Part shown: positions 35,455 through 43,642 of the stretch, in pieces
How positions within the stretch are numbered: position 1 is the stretch's first letter
How the letters are laid out: each line of letters opens with the position of its first letter
NCBI GenBank assembly: GCA_001399805.1
Contig: LIHJ01000089.1
Coordinates: 63,641-127,640 of the forward strand
DNA length: 64,000 bases
From: Candidatus Bathyarchaeota archaeon BA1
GTDB lineage: Archaea; Thermoproteota; Bathyarchaeia; Bathyarchaeales; Bathyarchaeaceae
Direction of reading: 5' to 3'
Position numbers and translations under genes: made by a program
The notes under the pieces: generated by a model
Seen by the model: the letters and a program-made list of their open reading frames with translations, nothing else
Database searches by the model: none
What the model was told of the DNA's origin: nothing

Positions 35455-36994
35455 AATAGTGGGCTTTGTTTGCGGAACGCAAGGAGATAGAATCTCCTTC
35501 TTTCTCAATCAAGGTGTAAACCTTTCCTTTGGCCAGATAGTTCGAATAGACTCCGGTGAAAGTAGCTTCTACGCGAGAATTGTGAACGCACAAAGTAGCT
35601 CCACCCTTAAAACCATCGAACAGCTTCGTGAAGCGGATGGCAAGGAGGCGTTCGGCCCATATTCTAGCTACAGAAGTGTTGATGGCGTTCTTTTTCTTGA
35701 AAAGAAGGCGGGAAGAATTCGTTCTCCAACTTTTAACCCCAACTACAGGGATAAGGTGTGCGCCGCCGGTCAAGAAGACTGCTCGTCCCTGAGGCTTGCG
35801 GGTGAATTAGAGATCGGGCGATTGCGATCTGGAGAGCACGTACTCGGGTCAGTAGGCATAGACGTTGAAGCTATACCTCGCATGATGGGTATGTTTGGGA
35901 TGACAGGATCAGGAAAAACGAATTGTGAATTAATTCTGAACGCCCAAATCATAGACCACAGCCCGAAAACCGTTGGCCTGATTTTCGACTTCGCGGGTCA
36001 GCTTCTTGAGGGGAAGGAGATCAAGCCTCAAAGGGGTCTGCGAGATCATCCGCTCTTCCACAGCAAGGTCCGCTATTACTCAGCCAGAGAAGGCAAGCTG
36101 CGTGTAGGACTGTACACTCTCCATCCTGGCAAGCTTAAAACGATATTTCCTGAGATAGGCCTTCCTCAGTATAGACTTGCTAAAAGGCTCTATGAACGGT
36201 TGGGCAAGAGCTGGATAGAGGGTTCGCTTGAAGCTTATGGAGCGGAGGGGCACGCAGGGGTTGGAAAGATAACGGGTTACAAGTCCAAAGTTGTGATTGA
36301 GGCCTTAATGCATAAACTTTCTGACCTCTCGCCAGACATATTTCCACCTTCTGACTACAGCTTCATTGATGACGTGATCCAAAACGTCAGCAACGGAATC
36401 ACCTGCCTCGTTGATATATCGGGGATAAGCTCCGAAGAGCAATATGACATCACATGTCTCACGGCGTCTAGTGTAGCACGCCACTATAAGCGGATGTGGG
36501 AAGAAAACTATGAAGAGTGGGCAACACTACCCACCCTCCTAATAACCCTAGAGGAAGCCCACGAGTTTCTTGATCCTAACAAGCCCGAGACCATATTCTC
36601 AGACATCGCTCTAACGTACCGAAAGTACAGGGTTGGGCTTAACGCCGTTACACCCAGACCTTCGCGAATAAATTTTGATGTTTTCGCTGAGCTCTGGACC
36701 AAGGTGATTATGAAGACGGAGTTGAGTCAAGATAGAGGATACCTTACGAAAAACACGCCTTACCTTGAATATAGCGACACCGAGATAAAGATGCTTGATA
36801 TAGGTGAAGCACTGCTTATATCAGAGCCGAAAATCCGGTTCGCCGTACCGATAACGATCATACACTATCCTGAATATTTGGAAGATAGGGAGAAAGTCGA
36901 TTATCAATTACCGCCATCGAAACCGCTTTCTGAAATGGAGGAAAGAATTCGTGCACTACGTAAAATTGGGGAAGTAATGAGCGAGAAACATTAA
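35447..36994 (+). CDS. herA: HerA bipolar DNA helicase/translocase
   Basis: Hexameric FtsK-like ATPase that threads DNA to NurA. The 515 residues have an N-terminal HAS barrel (GFVCGTQGDRISFFLNQGVN), Walker A MFGMTGSGKTNCELIL (about residue 150), Walker B TLLITLEEAHEFLDP (about 365), and a C-terminal brace. GINA-type and arginine-finger regions (ALTYRKYRVGLNAVTPRPS) are present. Overlaps nurA. Confidence 0.9.
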   Translation: MSEIVGFVCGTQGDRISFFLNQGVNLSFGQIVRIDSGESSFYARIVNAQSSSTLKTIEQLREADGKEAFGPYSSYRSVDGVLFLEKKAGRIRSPTFNPNYRDKVCAAGQEDCSSLRLAGELEIGRLRSGEHVLGSVGIDVEAIPRMMGMFGMTGSGKTNCELILNAQIIDHSPKTVGLIFDFAGQLLEGKEIKPQRGLRDHPLFHSKVRYYSAREGKLRVGLYTLHPGKLKTIFPEIGLPQYRLAKRLYERLGKSWIEGSLEAYGAEGHAGVGKITGYKSKVVIEALMHKLSDLSPDIFPPSDYSFIDDVIQNVSNGITCLVDISGISSEEQYDITCLTASSVARHYKRMWEENYEEWATLPTLLITLEEAHEFLDPNKPETIFSDIALTYRKYRVGLNAVTPRPSRINFDVFAELWTKVIMKTELSQDRGYLTKNTPYLEYSDTEIKMLDIGEALLISEPKIRFAVPITIIHYPEYLEDREKVDYQLPPSKPLSEMEERIRALRKIGEVMSEKH

Positions 36995-37013
36995 ACTCAT
37001 AACGCCTTTCGAG

Positions 37014-37724
37014 TTAAGTCTTAACCTTAGCCTTTTTCAGGATACTCATCATTTCCTCCTTTATGCTGTAGGTGTATGGTATTCTCTGTGTGTTTCGCTC
37101 CAAATAACCATCCTCGTACAATTTTTTCATCAAACGAGCAGTATGCTCTCTAGTGAGTTTTATTCTAGCTTTAATTTCAGGGGCAGTTTTCTCGCCCTCA
37201 GTAAGAAGCTCTAGCATATGCAACTCGGTTTCTGTCAATGGGGCCAGCACTCTTTCTTTCTTGATCGGAATGGCCGCCTCTATTTTTGCTTCGGGCATCA
37301 TTGGGACCTTATATTCTCGTTTTTCAATTTTGACGATCTTTTGCATTATCTTCTCTTGCGTGGCGGTGATATCGTTGATTTTTTGATCCATCGTCTTCAT
37401 TTGCTCAGAGATCCTCGCCTCGGTTCCCAGAACGCCTTCAACTTTAGAGGCTAGGGAGGCTAATTGCTTATTATATCCCTCTAATTTTGCCACGATCTTC
37501 TCACTTTTAGAGGAGAGGACCTCAGTTTTATAGGCGACAACACCAAGTCTATCCTCCTGCCTCTGCACCTGCCTATTAAAACTTATAACAACGTCGCTTA
37601 CGACATCCCTAGCCTTTTCGTATTCCTCACGCGCCCTCTTTATCCGCCCATAATACAATGCCGCTGCACCAAGTGTAACAATTAGTAAAAGGAGGGTTGC
37701 AATCAAAAGGGGATCATACAACAT
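37014..37724 (-). CDS. Membrane-anchored coiled-coil winged-helix protein
   Basis: 236 residues in three parts. Residues 6-27 are one transmembrane helix (LIATLLLLIVTLGAAALYYG). Residues about 30-145 are a long coiled coil with heptad-like charge. Residues about 163-236 are a MarR/TrmB-like winged helix (LTETELHMLELLTEGEKTAP; LTREHTARLMKKLYEDG). The layout suggests a DNA-binding domain held at the membrane by a stalk. Its upstream region carries three related palindromic sites, pointing to autoregulation. Not assigned to a named family. Confidence 0.75.
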   Translation of the reverse strand: MLYDPLLIATLLLLIVTLGAAALYYGRIKRAREEYEKARDVVSDVVISFNRQVQRQEDRLGVVAYKTEVLSSKSEKIVAKLEGYNKQLASLASKVEGVLGTEARISEQMKTMDQKINDITATQEKIMQKIVKIEKREYKVPMMPEAKIEAAIPIKKERVLAPLTETELHMLELLTEGEKTAPEIKARIKLTREHTARLMKKLYEDGYLERNTQRIPYTYSIKEEMMSILKKAKVKT

Positions 37725-38254
37725 GGGTCCCTCTAAATGATTTAATGTTAAAGAAGAAGATAAGTTTATAGGAGGCTAGCATGTGACGTGACCTAATTGT
37801 GATCACACGTGATCTGATAGGATATCATAGTTATGATAACAATTTACAAGGACATGATGAGAACATGGACACAGAGGGTCCAAGATACATTCTACAAGGG
37901 AGCCTTCAGTCCGACTATACCTATAAATTAACCCAAAGTGATTTTGCTTAGCGATTCAAATCAAGAATGCCTTTGTGATATCACATGTCACAGTCGCAAC
38001 GTGCCTCCTCGATTGGTTTCATATTTGAATGGAAATACGCTCTCCTTTAAAGATGGTGCACACATAAATAGAATTCGGTGTTCAAGAATCTTTGGGGACA
38101 ATATACCAAGATAGGCTCAGATTAGGCTCTTAAGGTGCCCTGTGCTCCGAGGCACTACCGGTGCCAAGCGCCAACATTTAATATGAGTGATTTTATATTA
38201 AAAGATAAAGGACGACCTAGCTGGAAAGAGCGGCTGTGATATCACACATCACAT
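37725..38254. promoter_or_regulatory. Intergenic region with three related palindromic sites
   Basis: No gene in 530 bases. Three related sites occur: TGTGATCACACGTGATC (37798-37814), TGTGATATCACATGTCACA (37974-37992) and TGTGATATCACACATCACA (38235-38253). The core TGTGATATCACA is itself a perfect palindrome, and the following half-site TCACA repeats it. A partial copy TGTGACGTGAC lies at 37782-37792. They read as operators for a dimeric winged-helix protein. Confidence 0.65.
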
Positions 38255-38728
38255 TTATCGTGTCCTTGGTTTGGATAATCGTTCTAGGCTGGACTCTAAT
38301 TCCTCATGTAACATTCTAACGATTCTCAGATATTCACCTTTTGTCCCCTCATTTCCTATCATGTCCTTGTAAGCGCTCATATAAGTTTGTAGTTTATTTG
38401 CAACCTCTAGATATGGATCCAGTCTGGTGTCCTCAAAGATGCCCAAATATCCAAGAAGTAGAATTGTGTAGATGGATTGAATTACATTTTTTCTCGCCTG
38501 TTGTAGCGTTCTATTGAATGAGCCTCGGCTTATATCCGCCTTTAAAAGGCGTAATTTGGCTTTCTCTTCAGTTTTTAATGTTTTTTCAGTTATATTTTCA
38601 GCTAAAATGTCAATTAGAAGGGTTTCTAGTTGCGTTTTAGTCAGATTACTATTTTTTGAGAGTATTTTCGCAAACGGGTCATTCATTGATCGCATCAACC
38701 ATTCACGGATGTTTTCCTTTGAATACAA
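38255..38728 (-). CDS. Hypothetical helical protein
   Basis: 157 residues, all-helical by composition, with no Cys and many Lys/Glu (LTKTQLETLLIDILAENITE; SFNRTLQQARKNVIQSIYTI). No motif is recognised. The upstream region shared with the divergent aminotransferase has an inverted repeat, and a TGTGATATCACA-type site sits at its stop codon. Confidence 0.65.
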   Translation of the reverse strand: MYSKENIREWLMRSMNDPFAKILSKNSNLTKTQLETLLIDILAENITEKTLKTEEKAKLRLLKADISRGSFNRTLQQARKNVIQSIYTILLLGYLGIFEDTRLDPYLEVANKLQTYMSAYKDMIGNEGTKGEYLRIVRMLHEELESSLERLSKPRTR

Positions 38729-38763
38729 ACTCTTTCCCCATATCTTGTTTCTGTTGAATACGA

Positions 38764-38783
38764 TTTTGTATACGAATACAAAA
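38764..38783. repeat. Inverted repeat in a divergent promoter region
   Basis: TTTTGTAT (38764-38771) and ATACAAAA (38776-38783) form a perfect 8-bp dyad around ACGA. It lies between the start of the helical hypothetical protein (minus) and the aminotransferase (plus). It could be an operator or a pair of back-to-back TATA elements. Confidence 0.5.
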
Positions 38784-38875
38784 AGCTTGCGGTCGATCTC
38801 AATTATTGACCACTATTTAGGCAACATTATTAAATGATAAATGTAAAACTTATACAGAAGAAAATAGAATACATA

Positions 38876-40057
38876 ATGGTGTCCGCATTGAAATGTTTTG
38901 AACCTGCGTCAAGATTAAAGGGCATTAGACCTTCTGGGATTCACCGTATGTTTGAATTGGCGCAAGGAGTTCCCGGTATGATCAGTATGGGTTTAGGTGA
39001 GCCGGATTACGTTCCACCCATTCACGTTCTTGAAGCGATTAAGCAGGCTTTGGATGAGGGTAAGACACACTACACGCCTAATGAGGGTGTCCCTGAGTTA
39101 CTTGAGGCCTTGGCGGAGAAGGCAAAGAAGGATTATGGCTTGATATATGACCCTGAAACAGAGATCATGATCACAGTTGGGGCGTCTGAAGCCATCTTTC
39201 TGGCTTTACTGGCGCTCGTAAATCCTGGCGACGAGGTCTTGATCCCGGATCCAGGTTTTGCAGGCTATGAGCCCGATGTTTTAATGGCTGGTGGTGTTCC
39301 TATTTCGATGCCTCTGCTTGAAGAGAAAGACTTTCGGCTGGATGCTAACGATGTGATACCTCTCCTCACAGGTAAATCACGCGTGATGATTGTGAATTCT
39401 CCCAATAACCCAACGGGTTCCGTTCTGCTATATGATGACATCATGAAGCTTGCCAAACTTGTGGTGGAGCGTGATTTAATTGTGATCTCTGATGAGGTTT
39501 ATGAAAAAATCACATATGATGACACTAGGCATTATTGCTTAGCCACCTTTCCCGGAATGCGGGAGCGCACATTAGTTGTAAACTCGTTTTCCAAGACATA
39601 TGCCATGACGGGTTTGCGGGTCGGCTATGCGCTTGGGCCTAAGGAGGTTATTTCTTCTATGGTACAGGTTCAACAATTCGCCGTTGCTTGTGTTGATGGT
39701 CCGGCGCAATATGGGGCAGTAGCAGGGTTAAAGGGTCCACAAGACTTTATAGATAATATGGTTCGAGAGTTTGATAAGAGACGCCACCTTCTTCACTCAA
39801 GGATTAACGAAATTAAGGGCTTTCGATCCACCCTTCCGAAGGGAGCCTTTTACCTGTTTGCAAACATCCAGGGCTTCGGCATGCCATCTGCACAATTCGC
39901 TGAGCATCTCTTCAATAAGGGAAAGGTGGTAACTGTACCAGGTCCTGTTTTTGGCAAATACTGCGAGGGTTATCTACGGTTCTCTTATGCAACAGCCTAC
40001 GAGAAGATCGAAGAGGCACTGAATCGTATAGAAAAAGCTGTGAAGGAAATTAGGTAA
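38876..40057 (+). CDS. Class I/II PLP-dependent aminotransferase
   Basis: Aspartate-aminotransferase-like enzyme of about 393 residues from ATG 38876; the frame is open to 38834, but homology begins at ALKCFEPASRLKGIRPSG. Family blocks: GMISMGLGEPDYVPP, VTVGASEAIFLALLALVNPG (coded as ITVGASEA...), VNSPNNPTGSVL, VISDEVYEKITYD and the PLP lysine in NSFSKTYAMTGLRVGY. Archaeal members act on aspartate, aromatic or branched amino acids; substrate not decidable. Confidence 0.87.
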   Translation: MVSALKCFEPASRLKGIRPSGIHRMFELAQGVPGMISMGLGEPDYVPPIHVLEAIKQALDEGKTHYTPNEGVPELLEALAEKAKKDYGLIYDPETEIMITVGASEAIFLALLALVNPGDEVLIPDPGFAGYEPDVLMAGGVPISMPLLEEKDFRLDANDVIPLLTGKSRVMIVNSPNNPTGSVLLYDDIMKLAKLVVERDLIVISDEVYEKITYDDTRHYCLATFPGMRERTLVVNSFSKTYAMTGLRVGYALGPKEVISSMVQVQQFAVACVDGPAQYGAVAGLKGPQDFIDNMVREFDKRRHLLHSRINEIKGFRSTLPKGAFYLFANIQGFGMPSAQFAEHLFNKGKVVTVPGPVFGKYCEGYLRFSYATAYEKIEEALNRIEKAVKEIR

Positions 40058-40376
40058 CGGGCTTTCCTTCTTCAGGGGGCCTCAATTCCCTCTCAATGTC
40101 TTCATTTTTCCGGGGAGTTTCAAGTAGTTGATGCGCTGCGTGATCCTTTTTTCGTTGCTCCACGGCTAAAGTTTCCATTTTAAGTTCTTGAGCCCGAACA
40201 CTCGGATGTGTCTTGATTGTGATGTATGAACGTAGGATATTTGCCATCATGGTCTTTTGAAAAATAAGAGTGGATCCATCTTTCAATCTCCAAGCAGACC
40301 CGTAAGTGCTTATGCCCTTCAGGGACTCCTATCAAAACACGATCCACATCTTTCGAATTATGCGGATTTCATTCAT
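40050..40376 (-). pseudogene. Small conserved archaeal protein, frameshifted
   Basis: The open part reads KDGSTLIFQKTMMANILRSY, ITIKTHPSVRAQEL and a charged tail ending at 40050. Upstream, another frame reads DVDRVLIGVPEGHKHLRVCL directly before it, so the original gene ran through both. A one- or two-base change near 40290 separates the pieces. The protein looks like a small cytosolic archaeal family of unknown role. It overlaps the aminotransferase stop by 8 bases on the opposite strand. Confidence 0.5.
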
Positions 40377-40469
40377 AATCACACCTCATAGAGTTTCTGC
40401 TTGTTCGAGTATGCATGCTCCCATTATCAAAATCGTGCAAACTTGTATGAAAAGAACTTATGATGGAGG

Positions 40470-40842
40470 TTAAAGGTAACTTAATGTTTTCTTCAATATT
40501 TTTTCCGCTAAGTTTCTATAGGAGTCTGCATTTTCTGGGGTTCCAATGTAAATTCCTTCATGATATACCGGGCCTCTCATAGCAACTCGTTTTAATTCTG
40601 AAAAGCTCTTCATTAAATCATAATCATTTTTGTTAAGGTTTTTCACCAAGTTGTTCTTTTAGATCATCGGCGATTTTACTCCAATTGTATCCAACTTTAA
40701 CCCTATACTTCTTGTAAAGGTATTGTCGAAGCATCCCTTCAATGGCTGCGTCATACTCAAATATAGTTGCTTCAAAAGTTCCTGTGTTCAATGAAAGCTC
40801 GGCGTCTCTTAGCTTCTTCATTATACTTTCAAGTACAGGCAT
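40470..40842 (-). pseudogene. HEPN-domain protein, frameshifted
   Basis: The first 69 residues (LRDAELSLNTGTFEATIFEY, then DAAIEGMLRQYLYKKY) are HEPN-like. The frame ends at 40633. The next frame goes on KSFSELKRVAMRGPVYHEGI to a stop at 40470 and carries R-x4-H (RGPVYH), the HEPN ribonuclease motif. So the catalytic half is out of frame with the start. Last member of the HTH-MNT-HEPN-HEPN run; overlaps the preceding gene by 14 bases. Confidence 0.6.
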
Positions 40843-41287
40843 GTTGAGAAATTACCTCCATAACACTTTCAACGGCTTTGTAAAGCTTGGAAGGGTCGAT
40901 GGAAGGAGATTCCCAATCCTCAGGATAAATAAGCCCGGAGTTTCGATATTTGTTATATGAGTCCTTAAGTAAGTGAATGGCTTCATGATGGCTTTCTAAT
41001 TCAGCATGTCTCTCCAGGAGAGCCTTAACTGCCGCTTCTTTTTTGAAAATATAAGTATTATGAAAGATGACATCGGCGATAGCGCATCTTGCCACGATAA
41101 GAAACCCTTCAACAGAGGCATAGGGGATCATCAAGCTGTTAGATAGCCCGTAATGGCAAGCTCTAAACCTTGCCTTGGAAATGTTAAGGAGAGACCTTAA
41201 AGCCTCATGTGCAATCCTTGAGGTTCTCTCTTTAACCTCTTCTAAAAAATCCCTCTTGTCAATCAATGGGGTAGCTTCCATGATCAA
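40829..41287 (-). CDS. HEPN-like helical protein
   Basis: 152 residues, helical (EEVKERTSRIAHEALRSLLN; IPYASVEGFLIVARCAIADV), of HEPN-like length and context. A clear R-x4-6-H motif is not certain; RHAELESHH is the nearest. The start overlaps the end of the nucleotidyltransferase by 4 bases, the usual HEPN-MNT toxin-antitoxin arrangement. It could be a non-catalytic HEPN partner. Confidence 0.55.
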   Translation of the reverse strand: MIMEATPLIDKRDFLEEVKERTSRIAHEALRSLLNISKARFRACHYGLSNSLMIPYASVEGFLIVARCAIADVIFHNTYIFKKEAAVKALLERHAELESHHEAIHLLKDSYNKYRNSGLIYPEDWESPSIDPSKLYKAVESVMEVISQHACT

Positions 41288-41502
41288 GTGCCATATGAAG
41301 GGAGAATCCCTTTCGGCCCCCTTAATACCTCAGATCTGCTCATCACTGTGCATTCAAGGCGAAATTCACCCCTTCTAATACCATCACATAACTTAACTAA
41401 ATTCTCCATAAAGGCTTCGCCGGTTGTCACTATGAGAATGTCAATATCGCTTAAGTCAGTGAATGATCCCCTTGCGAGGCTACCGAAGAGCAATACGGCC
41501 AT
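41284..41502 (-). CDS. Minimal nucleotidyltransferase (MNT), short
   Basis: 72 residues with LLFGSLARGSFTDLSDIDIL, the G-S-x-x-R-G and D-x-D motifs of MNT antitoxins that can AMPylate HEPN toxins. It starts inside the end of the HTH ORF (22-base overlap, other frame). The two might once have been a single HTH-MNT protein split by a frameshift, or are coupled. The length is below the usual 95-110 residues. Confidence 0.7.
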   Translation of the reverse strand: MAVLLFGSLARGSFTDLSDIDILIVTTGEAFMENLVKLCDGIRRGEFRLECTVMSRSEVLRGPKGILPSYGT

Positions 41503-41845
41503 CTACATCGTCACGGTCATGCAGCTCCTTGACAATCTTAATAATGGTCTTTTGAACATCTCTTGGAAGATTATGCGTAACTGCGAGCATGTTAAGCCAA
41601 ATTGAGGGGTCAATGAGATAATACAGCTTGCGTCGACGATCTTTTGTAGACCCTCTAGAGGAAACGATTCCAATATTAGCCATTTTAGAGAGAAGATACT
41701 TAGTAAAACCATCACTTGCACCTAGCGCTTCCCTTGCCCTTTGAAAGTAAAAGACTTTCTTCTTAAAGTTTGAGTAAAGCAAGGCATATGAAAGGAGAAC
41801 ATGTCGAGGGATCTTCAAAGTTGAAACAACCATATAGGTTAGCAA
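41480..41845 (-). CDS. Winged-helix regulator heading the MNT-HEPN cluster
   Basis: 121 residues. GASDGFTKYLLSKMANIGIV and STKDRRRKLYYLIDPSIWLN form a winged helix with wing. The C-terminal EVQ-like helix (VQKTIIKIVKELHDRDDV) normally leads straight into the G-S-x-x-R-G strand of an attached nucleotidyltransferase, which here starts in another frame at 41502. Likely a regulator of the cluster, or the N-terminal half of a split HTH-MNT protein. Confidence 0.6.
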   Translation of the reverse strand: MLTYMVVSTLKIPRHVLLSYALLYSNFKKKVFYFQRAREALGASDGFTKYLLSKMANIGIVSSRGSTKDRRRKLYYLIDPSIWLNMLAVTHNLPRDVQKTIIKIVKELHDRDDVDGRIALR

Positions 41846-41972
41846 TAGTATAAACCATATACAAAATAAATAAACCTACTGATCCTTTTATCATTCAAAA
41901 TGCAACCTCGGAAAATAATCCGATTTCTAAAGACAGGAAACTTAAGGTAATAAATACGAGCATATACCCAGT

Positions 41973-42052
41973 GGGCAGAGACTGCTAAAGTCATATCTGC
42001 CCCGGGCTTTATCTTGATGCCTCGCGTTAGAAGGCCTAAGAAAGCCGCGAGG
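41973..42052. repeat. Two nested/adjacent hairpins
   Basis: GGGCAGA (41973-41979) pairs with TCTGCCC (41996-42002) around a second stem GACT/AGTC. Eighteen bases on, CCTCGCG (42020-42026) pairs with CGCGAGG (42046-42052). G/C-rich stems like these are unusual in the AT-rich surroundings. Confidence 0.6.
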
Positions 42053-42303
42053 AATAAGTGTGGAAAGGAACGAAAGTTTTGACTGAAGCCGAAAGGCGTC
42101 TACTGGTCACTATCTCAAGTTCAGTGAAAGAACAAAGAGAAAGAAAAGCTAGAGGAAAGAGAAAACGTAGAACACGTTTATCGGCGATTTGGGGCAGTCA
42201 GAAATGGTTGTAATACTGGGGGGACCTCGATAAGAAATTGGAGCTTTTGAAAGAGCCACGCAAAAAAGATGAAAGCCATGCGCGAGCAATGAGCGCAATT
42301 TTG

Positions 42304-42390
42304 ATTCCTAGCGAAGAAATCTAGGAATGAGTAATACGATGTGAAAGGAAGTTTCCAGATAAGGAAGTTACGATTTCTTGCCGTAACTTC
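42304..42390. repeat. Two further perfect inverted repeats
   Basis: ATTCCTAG (42304-42311) pairs with CTAGGAAT (42321-42328), and GAAGTTACG (42364-42372) pairs with CGTAACTTC (42382-42390). Both have 9-base loops, an intriguing regularity. Confidence 0.6.
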
Positions 42391-43220
42391 AAGGAAAAGT
42401 TTACGTGAAAGAGCTCTCCTCGCATAGAAACTGGTGACCGTTAAACATGAATAGTGATACTTTAGATATCGAGGGTTTTCCGGCGCGAGTTACCACAAAG
42501 ACGAATTCAGACTTGGGCATTCTGTGTAATTAATTGACTCAAGTACAACTTCTTGAGTTTTCCTCTCTGTCTAGGCAAGCCAAAGTTAATGTCTTTAGTA
42601 CATCAATTTTTGTGATATTGACCGTAAACGCGTTGAATATTATATCTAAGAAACCGCATTGACTGTGGTAGTATCGCCGAAATGTTTCCGTATGTGTGCG
42701 TCTTTCTTCTATTAGCCAGTGTTTTTTCCCTCAAATCTTCTAAGTTTTCTATTTTTAGGCGTAGCCAATTCTCAACTAACTTGCACAAATCAAGTCTGTA
42801 AGCGACCAGAGCTAGATCGCTCGGTTGCTCGTACGTGGACTTAGTCTTAAGAAACGACCTTTGCCCAGCAGTTCGTCGATTTCTAAAGCTGGGTTTTCGT
42901 GATTTCCTCTAATATGCCTAAAGGGACAACATAAGTTCAAGGGCACTCGAAGATTGCATAAGGATGTCATCTTATATAAAAATTAAGATAGCATCCAATT
43001 GTCAAAAACCATGTTAGATCTCTATCCTTAGCCACATATTTCTGATGCCCCTAGTGACGCATTCTGCCAGAGTGGTAATTTTTCGTCTCTAGTAAGAACC
43101 CACAGACCTTGATCAAGTGTGCAAGTCTTTCGAGGTTGGCTTCTCTTATTTCCTTTGTGCATGGCCCCCTTCGTAACAGATTGTTAACCCTAACCTTCAA
43201 ACGTTTGTTTCAAGGTTTGA

Positions 43221-43232
43221 CAAATATTTAAG
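43221..43232 (+). promoter_or_regulatory. TATA-like promoter of elf1
   Basis: CAAATATTTAAG at 43221-43232 lies about 41-52 bases before the elf1 ATG, consistent with an archaeal TATA box and a short leader. Confidence 0.45.
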
Positions 43233-43272
43233 TGAGAGCTATATTTGAATATATCAACATAGAGGACTCAGT

Positions 43273-43515
43273 ATGGGTAGAAGAAGAAGAAAGGTAGTTC
43301 GCATTCCCAAGAAGCGACTGCCCAAGGTGTTTCTGTGCCCAAAATGCGGAAAGGAAGGGGTCAGAGTCGAGCTCTCCAAGGGACAAACGCGTGCCACTGT
43401 GCGGTGTGGGAGCTGTGGCTTGATGGATGAGTTGCCCATCAAACCCGCCTTTCGGGAGATCGATGTCTACTGCCTTTTCACTGACAAGTTCTACTCCAAA
43501 ACAACTATTATGTAG
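43273..43515 (+). CDS. elf1: Elf1-like zinc-ribbon transcription elongation factor
   Basis: 80 residues: basic tail [17 protein letters not shown], then [18 protein letters not shown] and [13 protein letters not shown], a four-Cys ribbon as in eukaryotic Elf1, with [10 protein letters not shown] at the end. Archaeal homologues travel with RNA polymerase in several TACK and Asgard groups. Its presence helps to place the organism. Confidence 0.85.
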   Translation: MGRRRRKVVRIPKKRLPKVFLCPKCGKEGVRVELSKGQTRATVRCGSCGLMDELPIKPAFREIDVYCLFTDKFYSKTTIM

Positions 43516-43642
43516 TTGGTTTCGAGCATGTTGGTGGGGAGAGCAGTCCTTTGAAATTCGTGAGAGGGCTGAAACTTAGAAAAACTAAAAGATGAACAAC
43601 TGACAAATACGTTAAAAGTCAAATTTAGTAGGGGATTTTGCT

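Larger units (their letters stand above)
41846..43220. other. 1.4-kb ORF-poor region with stacked hairpins
   Basis: No convincing gene. Four perfect stems occur on 41973-42390. Short protein-like shards exist (for example a 61-residue minus-strand frame at 42603-42788, KLVENWLRLKIENLEDLREK), suggesting a worn-out gene or mobile element in the right half. The left half could encode a structured RNA. No tRNA, RNase P or SRP RNA consensus could be matched. Confidence 0.45.

Noticed and set aside
41940..42400. RNase P RNA or SRP RNA in the hairpin region
   Set aside because: Neither the RNase P conserved core nor the SRP helix 8 loop could be found on either strand.
42603..42788. Transposase gene in the ORF-poor region
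   Set aside because: The 61-residue frame has a vaguely transposase-like helical character but no DDE, HUH or zinc motif and no terminal repeats; kept only as a possible relic.
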